In this document: positions 58,055-64,000 of the stretch, one piece after another | Numbering within the stretch: the stretch's first letter is position 1 | How the letters are laid out: the number at the start of each line of letters is the position of its first letter | Origin: Sipunculus nudus | Lineage: Eukaryota > Annelida > Sipuncula > Golfingiida > Sipunculidae | Assembly: GCA_026874595.1 (NCBI GenBank) | Contig: CM049317.1 | Location: forward strand, 50,184,401 to 50,248,400 | Length of the DNA: 64,000 nt | Reading direction: 5' to 3' | The notes under the pieces: model-generated | What the model was told of the DNA's origin: nothing | The model's database searches: none | The model's input: only the letters and a program-made list of their open reading frames with translations | Position numbers and translations under genes: made by a program

Positions 58055-59390
58055 TTACCCACAGCAGACAAACAGAAGGACGCTGTGCAAAAATGTTGGC
58101 AGGTGGTGCCACCATTTTTGTATATGATTATGAGCTATATGTGATCTATACATATACAAAACTTCAGGGGGATATGTCAACCAGTCCAGAGATATAAGCC
58201 TGAATGTCTGCAGTGAAAACATAAAAATAGGTAGCGCCACCTGCCACATAATCGAGAAAGCTATCCAAGGTGTATAAACATGCAACATTTCAGGCAGATA
58301 TGTCAAACCACTGCCGACATATGGGTGACTTTATCCCACGGCAGACAAACAGATGGACGCTGTACAAAAATGATTGAAGGTGGCGCCACCAGTTTTGCGT
58401 ATGATAAAGAGCTATGTGAGATATATACACTTGCAAAACTTTGGCCAAATCGGTCAAACGGTTTCCGAGATATGAGCTTGGATGTCTGCAGCGTAAACGT
58501 GAATGTAGGTGGCGCCACCTGTCATAAAATCAAGAAAGCTGTCCAGGATGTATAAACCTGCAAAATTTTAGGCAGATATGTCTAACCACTGCCGAGATAT
58601 GAGTAATTTTATCCAATAGCAGACAAACAGACGGACGCTGTGCAAAATTGTTGGCAGGTGGCGCCACCAGTTTTGCATATGATAAGGAGCTATGTGAGAT
58701 CTATACACTTGAAAAACTTTGGCCCAATCGGTCGAACAGTTCCCTAGATATGAGTTTTGATGTCTGCAGCGTAACCGTGAATGAAGGTGGCGCCATCTGT
58801 CCTAAAATCAAGAAAGCTGTTTAGGATGTATAAACCTGCAAAATTGCAGGTGGATAAGTCAAACCACTGCCGAAATATGAGGGATTTTATCCCAAGGCAG
58901 ATGGAGAGATGGATGCTGTGAAAAAAATGGTTTCAGGTGGCGCCACCAGTTTTGCCTATGATAAAGAGCTTTGTGAGATCTATTAACATGCAAAATTTTG
59001 GCCAAATCGGTCAAACGGTTTCCTAGATATGAGCTTGGATGTCTACAGCGTAAACATGAATGAAGATGGCGCCACCTGTCATACAATCAAGAAAGCTATC
59101 TAGGATGTATAAACCTGCAAAATTGCAGGTGGATAAGTCCAACCATTGCCGAGATATGAGTGATTTTATCCCAAGGCAGATAAACAGATGGACGCTGTGC
59201 TGAAATGGTTGCAGGTGGCGCCACCTTTTATAGTGTATGTTATAAAGCTATCCAAGGGCTACATTTTTAGCCTGATTGGTCAAACGGTTCCCGAGATATG
59301 TTGGTTTATGTGTGGAAATAAACGCACAAATGGACGCTGGGCAGAGAGGACAGTACAGAGGTCAACCAAAAATGAGGGCGCAGCAGTTCA
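58055..59390 (+). repeat. Dimeric ~278-bp satellite with GGTGGCGCCACC palindromes
   Basis: Palindromes (perfect or one or two bases off) start at 58102, 58230, 58379, 58508, 58657, 58786, 58936, 59065 and 59214. Spacings alternate 128, 149, 129, 149, 129, 150, 129, 149. Half-units read TTTTGCGTATGATAAAGAGC, CCGAGATATGAGCTTGGATG and CTGCAGCGTAAACGTGAATG, alternating with AATCAAGAAAGCTGTCCAGG, CAGATATGTCAAACCACTGC and ACGGCAGACAAACAGATGGA. Frames across it are not genes. Confidence 0.95.
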
Positions 59391-60199
59391 CATGTGACCT
59401 CATCATAATTCCGAATTTTAAAAAAAATTCTGCCCAGTGGTTATGGAGGAGTTCTCCGGAAACTTTAGCGGCGGCAGCGTCCGACAGAAAACATAGTATC
59501 CGCAAAACTCTGTTTCTGCGGATACAACGAGGATGTATCAGTCAGGATATTTCGGATATGTTCTTTTTACCAGGGAGGATTACTGGAATAGATGAACCGA
59601 CTATATGGCAGCATAGTTTCGGGGAAGAACATTTTTTAATCTTGTTAAGCTTCTTCCCTATAAAATCTAAGAAAATGCAGTTGTCCAAGAAATAAGTAAA
59701 ATCCGATAAAATTTTTTAGATGACAAGTTTTTTGCAAAAAAATTTGGTGATGCTAGCTCCTGCCCTTAATGAGATAGCTATGACGCATGATGGACGACGG
59801 ACGAAGCCACACCATTGCATAAGCTCACAGATTAACTAAAAATGCAAACCAAGTTTTTTCAAACAGTTGATAGATATAGTTTCAATAATTCTTATCCGGG
59901 CATTTTGCGTCTAGACGTCTCATTTAAAAGAAAGGAAAGCATGTCAAACATCACAAATTAAGTACTATATACACAAAACAAGGTACCCAGGAAGATCAGG
60001 GCTAAGCTTGGAAAACCATTTAAGAATTAACAAATAACTCTTACATGTACAAAATCAACTGAGAAGCATCTGTGAAAAGTGCGAACACGGGTTTTTATTC
60101 ATAACACCTGTTATTACTATAGTAAATAATAATGTCAATATCTACATTGATTTAAAACCAAGTTAAAACATATCAAACATCAACATACCGATTGCACTA
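59391..60199. other. Unassigned DNA with a hairpin
   Basis: The plus frame reaching 59695 starts inside the satellite, so only its end (about 100 codons) is unique; no domain was recognised. GTATCCGCA and TGCGGATAC (59496-59504 and 59517-59525) form a perfect 9-bp stem with a 12-base loop. A dispersed mollusc-like segment (ATGGACGACGGACGAAGCC, then CATTGCATAAGCTCAC) lies near 59788-59830. Confidence 0.4.
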
Positions 60200-61165
60200 G
60201 ATACATGATACAAGGCCCCCATCTGAAATATGCCAAAGCTTGTTATAGAATGTCATAAACCCTGCACCGTTGGGCTATCTCCTCATTATTCGATTTAACC
60301 TTTTTAATGCAGAGTGCAACTTATAAATTTCATATATGTATACGTGTATTTATGTATGTTTGAAAGTATGAATGGATGAATGAATGGAATTATGCATGCG
60401 TTTGTGGATGTATTTTTTTTGTGTATTTTATTATTTGTATGTACATATGCAGAAAAACATAAAGGTAATCAATAAAGTACTCTTTTTATGAGTACTTACA
60501 TGGTATTTGAGTTCTAGTAGGAATACTCAAGATATTTTAAAGAAAGTACTCGAGTATGAGTACACATGCGTACGGGTCCTTCGAGTACAAGTACTTTTGG
60601 ACCAAAATCTGATATCAGCTTTTCCCGTCTACCACGTCTCATGCAGGCCACTGTCAACAAGACGAAACTGTGATCGGTTACTACGATAACTAAATTATAC
60701 ATTGTTGGGTATATCTCAGTCCGTTACACATGAATAATGCAAGCTTGTTCAAACATTTTAATACGACCATTTCCTTAAAAGACTAATGTGCGTCTTGCTC
60801 ATTCGTATAAGTGTATCTTTCTACTGTTATCAAGGTCGGAATCTTGGCCACAGTAGGACCTCTCCCCTGATCTGCATTAAGCGCTAAATGATTTCTGAAC
60901 AATGTTACATTACATTATGGTGAGTAACATGATACAAGGCAGCCATCAAGAATATGCCAAAACTTGTCATTGAATGTCAGAAACCCTGCAGCGGTGAGCT
61001 ATCACCCTAAACGTAACCTCTTACTTAACCTTTTTATGCGGACTGCAACTGGTTTAATTATTTTTTTTTTAAATTACATATATGAATACATGTATGTTTG
61101 TACGTTTTAATATATGGATTGATAGATGAATGCAATTATGAATGCGTTTATGTATGTATATTTGT
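60200..61165. repeat. ~735-bp-spaced duplicated segment
   Basis: The segments from about 60205 and 60935 share ATGCCAAA(G/A)CTTGT, GAATGTCA, AAACCCTGCA, TTTAACCTTTTTAATGC (versus CTTAACCTTTTTATGC) and a TATG/AATG-rich end. Between them, at about 60480-60600, is a run of AGTACT/GAGTAC motifs (AAAGTACTCGAGTATGAGTA), typical of hAT subterminal DNA. Confidence 0.6.
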
Positions 61166-61414
61166 GTATTAATATATATAAACTATATATATATACATTA
61201 TGGTGAGTTGTTGTGTTTGTTTTACCACATATGCATTTACATGTTATATAGAACAGAACATGATGGGTTGATGTTTTTTGTATCATATCTTATGTGTTTA
61301 TCTGTGTCTTTTATATATATGCAATGTATATATCAATCGGTCATGGGATGTCCTTTCGTGTGATACCGGTACTAATATTCACTAAATATGATAGAGATAA
61401 ATACAGCACAGAAT

Positions 61415-61885
61415 GATCTTGTCCGTGTATGCTACCTGAGGTATATAACAAAGCCCCCTGCAAAGTGTAAGCTGTATCATTTATGTGTCATACATGATCA
61501 CCATATATTGGTTTGAATATCTGTTGTAGACGGAATTCCAGTGTTGGTTAAAGTGTGTACATGTAATGATAGCTTGCGGTGATGTGTTTTGATACCTTTT
61601 GTGTTCTCTATGACGTGTGCACAGGTTGAACCATTTATATCAACCGGTTTTGTTTATCTGCAGCGCTTGGTATTAAACAAAGCATTCATTCTAAATGTAA
61701 GCCACATGAGGTGTCATTTTATATTCATTTACACCAGGTTTGCTTTAACACAAGGTTCAGCTGTTCCTTTGTACAAAATAAATACAAAATAGAATGACCT
61801 AGCCCGTGTATGCTGCTTGAAGTTTTTAACAAAGCCCCCTGCAAAGTGTAAGTTGTTTCATTTTTGTGTCATACATGACCGCCAT
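61415..61885. repeat. ~370-bp tandem duplication
   Basis: CCGTGTATGCT, AACAAAGCCCCCTGCAAAGT, then TGTCATACATGA occurs near 61423-61500 and again near 61803-61882. Confidence 0.8.
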
Positions 61886-61889
61886 GTAT

Positions 61890-63189
61890 GAGATGTGGTC
61901 AGTATATCAATGTCTCTTACAATTTAGCCAGGAATGAATTGTTTTTTTATGGCGGATTGGCAGTAGTTGTTGTGCCTCTTAATAACAATGCCCTGCACAG
62001 TATAGCCACATGTAGTACATGACACAATTGTATATCAATGTTCAATACACGATATGAATGTTATACATTTAGAATTATAATATGTCATGTTATATGGATA
62101 TTATGCAAAAAGCATTTTAACAATATGTACAAATTAAAGAGTTTTCTTGTTGTACGAGGTTTACGTTCGATATTCGATGTTTTACATAGGTAAGATTCAT
62201 TGCGTGATATTTTGCGACCTATCCCTCACAAGTATTGCGTTTCACACATTCGAGCTCAAGCCATTGAGGATTTCCTTTATATATGTCAGAAACATGAGAT
62301 ATTGTAACAGCGTGAGGCTGGAAAAATGTCTCCTTCCGATTGTTATTTTCTAATAATAGTGGCAATATATAATACTGTGGAATAAATACATTTCAATCAT
62401 ATATGAGTCAAACATTTTGAGTTGTTTCGTTCGTCTGTCCAATAAGATGATGTCCCTGGTATGGATCAGATCTAAAACAGAACAACCTATATAATATAAA
62501 ATACAATTAATGCTAACTACAATACTAAAGTGTATATTATTTTCATATATTAGCAATGTGTCTCATGTTTTGGGACTTAGGTTTGACTGCAGGCAGTATG
62601 CAATACAGTATTTGTTATCGTTTAGTAATACATACAATACTTCTTTATGGAAATATTAGAATCTAAACATCCAATGATGAAAAATAACTGTGATATTAAC
62701 AGAGGCTGACAAAAGCCATCAGTTGAAATAACAGTGTGTATTGGTAGAAACTATTAACAAGTATGAAAAATCTGTCCTCACGCAGATGTATATTCGTATA
62801 TATGTCTCTACTTCAATTTATAAATTTGAACTAGATATGTAGTACTTTTGCAAGTCTGGAAAAAGAAGTGGTATAGATCTGTATGACGATAACTACACTG
62901 TAGAGCATTACCTTTGAAATAAGTCTTTTTCCAACACTAGGGGTAAAAAAATGACATCTTTAAAATTGACCAAGAATTTATTGTTATTTGTTCTTCCCTG
63001 AGGAAATGAAGTACTTATGTTTATTTTTTCTTTAAATGTCCCGCTCATAGGGCAAATACTTAAAAGAATGCAATAAAATCTCATAAAAAATAAGATACTG
63101 TAAGTGGCACCACTAAATTGATGCAGCAGTTGCAATGTACTAAGGCCAACAATACATCATTTTTTTCACAACAATCTACCCAGTGGTTC
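61890..63189. other. No gene recognised
   Basis: AT-rich spacer. Short open frames (62147-62353, 62350-62556, 62908-63135) have no features. Confidence 0.35.
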
Positions 63190-64000
63190 TTGAGAAATAA
63201 GCTCATTTATCATAAAAGCTCTGTGCCCACTGTGCCTTCAGAAGTTGAAGGAGTTTTGCCCAAGACCTCCTTGAATTTTAAGTAGGAAGGTTCCAGGTTC
63301 AACCGTTATGATTTGTGCCCCTTTGACTTTCACAGTACTAAAATCATGTTTTTTTTCCTATAGCTCACAGAATATTTGTTACATTACACCTTATTTCAAG
63401 ATCAAATGAGACTTGCCAAGGATCTCCCTGAATTTTACATTAGAAAGTTCTAGATCCAACAGTTAAGTTTTGTACCTTTTGCCACTCTCTGGCTACTTAG
63501 AATCATATTGTTTGCCAGTAGCTCATAGATTATGACCTAATTTCAGATCTCCAAGGATAATTTTCAAAGATTTCCCTGAAAATATATGGTAGATGATTCT
63601 AAGGAAAATTAATACACTTTGTAACCTTTCTGTCGAGTGCTAAAAATAATGTTTTTGGTCCGATGCACGCAGAATATAGGCCACAATGAACTAATGCCAG
63701 GTTTCCAAGGAGATTAAACTAGAAACTCCCTTGATGTTGAATTTGAGCACTTAGATTCTAGGCCTAACGTATACCTTTATACCCATCTGACATTCAGAGT
63801 ACTCATATGACATCTTTTCCTATTTGTCATAGAATGTTAAGTGAAAAGATTCTAGGCCTAGCGGATACACGTCTACTGTCTAGCTGCTCCAAATCATGTT
63901 TTCGACCCGTAGGTCGCAGAATATAGGTCAGAATGATCTCATTTCAGGTTTCCACGGAGATTTTGCCAGAACCTCTCTGGATTCAGCGACATTAGATTCT
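63190..64000 (-). repeat. Satellite-like array with nuclear-receptor-type motifs, locus 5 (inverted)
   Basis: Reverse-strand monomers of the family at 5131-6400: here CCTCCTTGAATTTTAAGTAG, AGGTTCCAGGTTCAACCGTT, TAGCTCACAGAATATTTGTT and GATCTCATTTCAGGTTTCCA. It runs off the right edge, so its length is unknown. Confidence 0.85.

Noticed and set aside
59276-59695. 139-codon frame
   Set aside because: The first part is satellite DNA and the remainder shows no domain or splice support.

Overview
This window reads as animal nuclear DNA. It is AT-rich and gene-poor, has GT-AG introns, and is crowded with microsatellites, satellite arrays and nested transposons. The repeat flavour, the C-type lectin-like exons and the PHD-endonuclease-RT LINE suggest a lophotrochozoan, probably a bivalve mollusc. 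That is inference from style; no taxonomic marker gene is present. Almost every open frame here is short and spurious. The coding signal is a set of exons plus decayed mobile-element proteins.

Host genes. Two copies of one locus lie on the + strand. Copy A (987-4368, its 5' part off the left edge) and copy B (28588-38053) share a C-type lectin domain (CTLD) C-terminal exon, a 105-nt linker exon and a cytoplasmic-tail-like terminal exon. Copy B shows two CTLDs. Each copy is followed, on the - strand, by a related coiled-coil coding piece (9987-10115 and 41629-42157). This points to a duplicated two-gene block with a period of about 31 kb. The copies carry different lesions: a T8 frameshift in A, and an 11-nt deletion and early stop in B. 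Two of the three lectin C-terminal exons have a GA where the third has a GT donor. No transmembrane exon was found.

17.9-25.6 kb. A 6.4-kb element (18378-24794) has TA-flanked inverted ends, palindromic ACATGT-rich terminal arrays, a ~50-bp minisatellite and exon-like minus-strand pieces. It appears to be inserted inside a decayed Tigger/pogo-like transposon (17921-25603).

44.1-52.5 kb. A LINE (PHD finger, endonuclease, reverse transcriptase) is split by two insertions. A 4041-bp inverted-repeat element (44587-48627) has a TAT target duplication, and its removal rejoins the LINE frame. A ~1.2-kb insertion sits in the RT. The 4-kb element's core holds frameshifted pieces of a mobile-element-type protein.

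Satellites. A dispersed tandem family at five places carries palindromic AGGTCAnnnTGACCT-like motifs, the nuclear-receptor/ERE type. A second family at 39 kb has TGACCT/AAGGTCA pairs. An exact 145-bp array lies at 56-57 kb. A dimeric 278-bp array at 58-59 kb carries the palindrome GGTGGCGCCACC in alternating 128-129 and 149-150 bp spacing. The rest is unassigned AT-rich intron or intergenic sequence.
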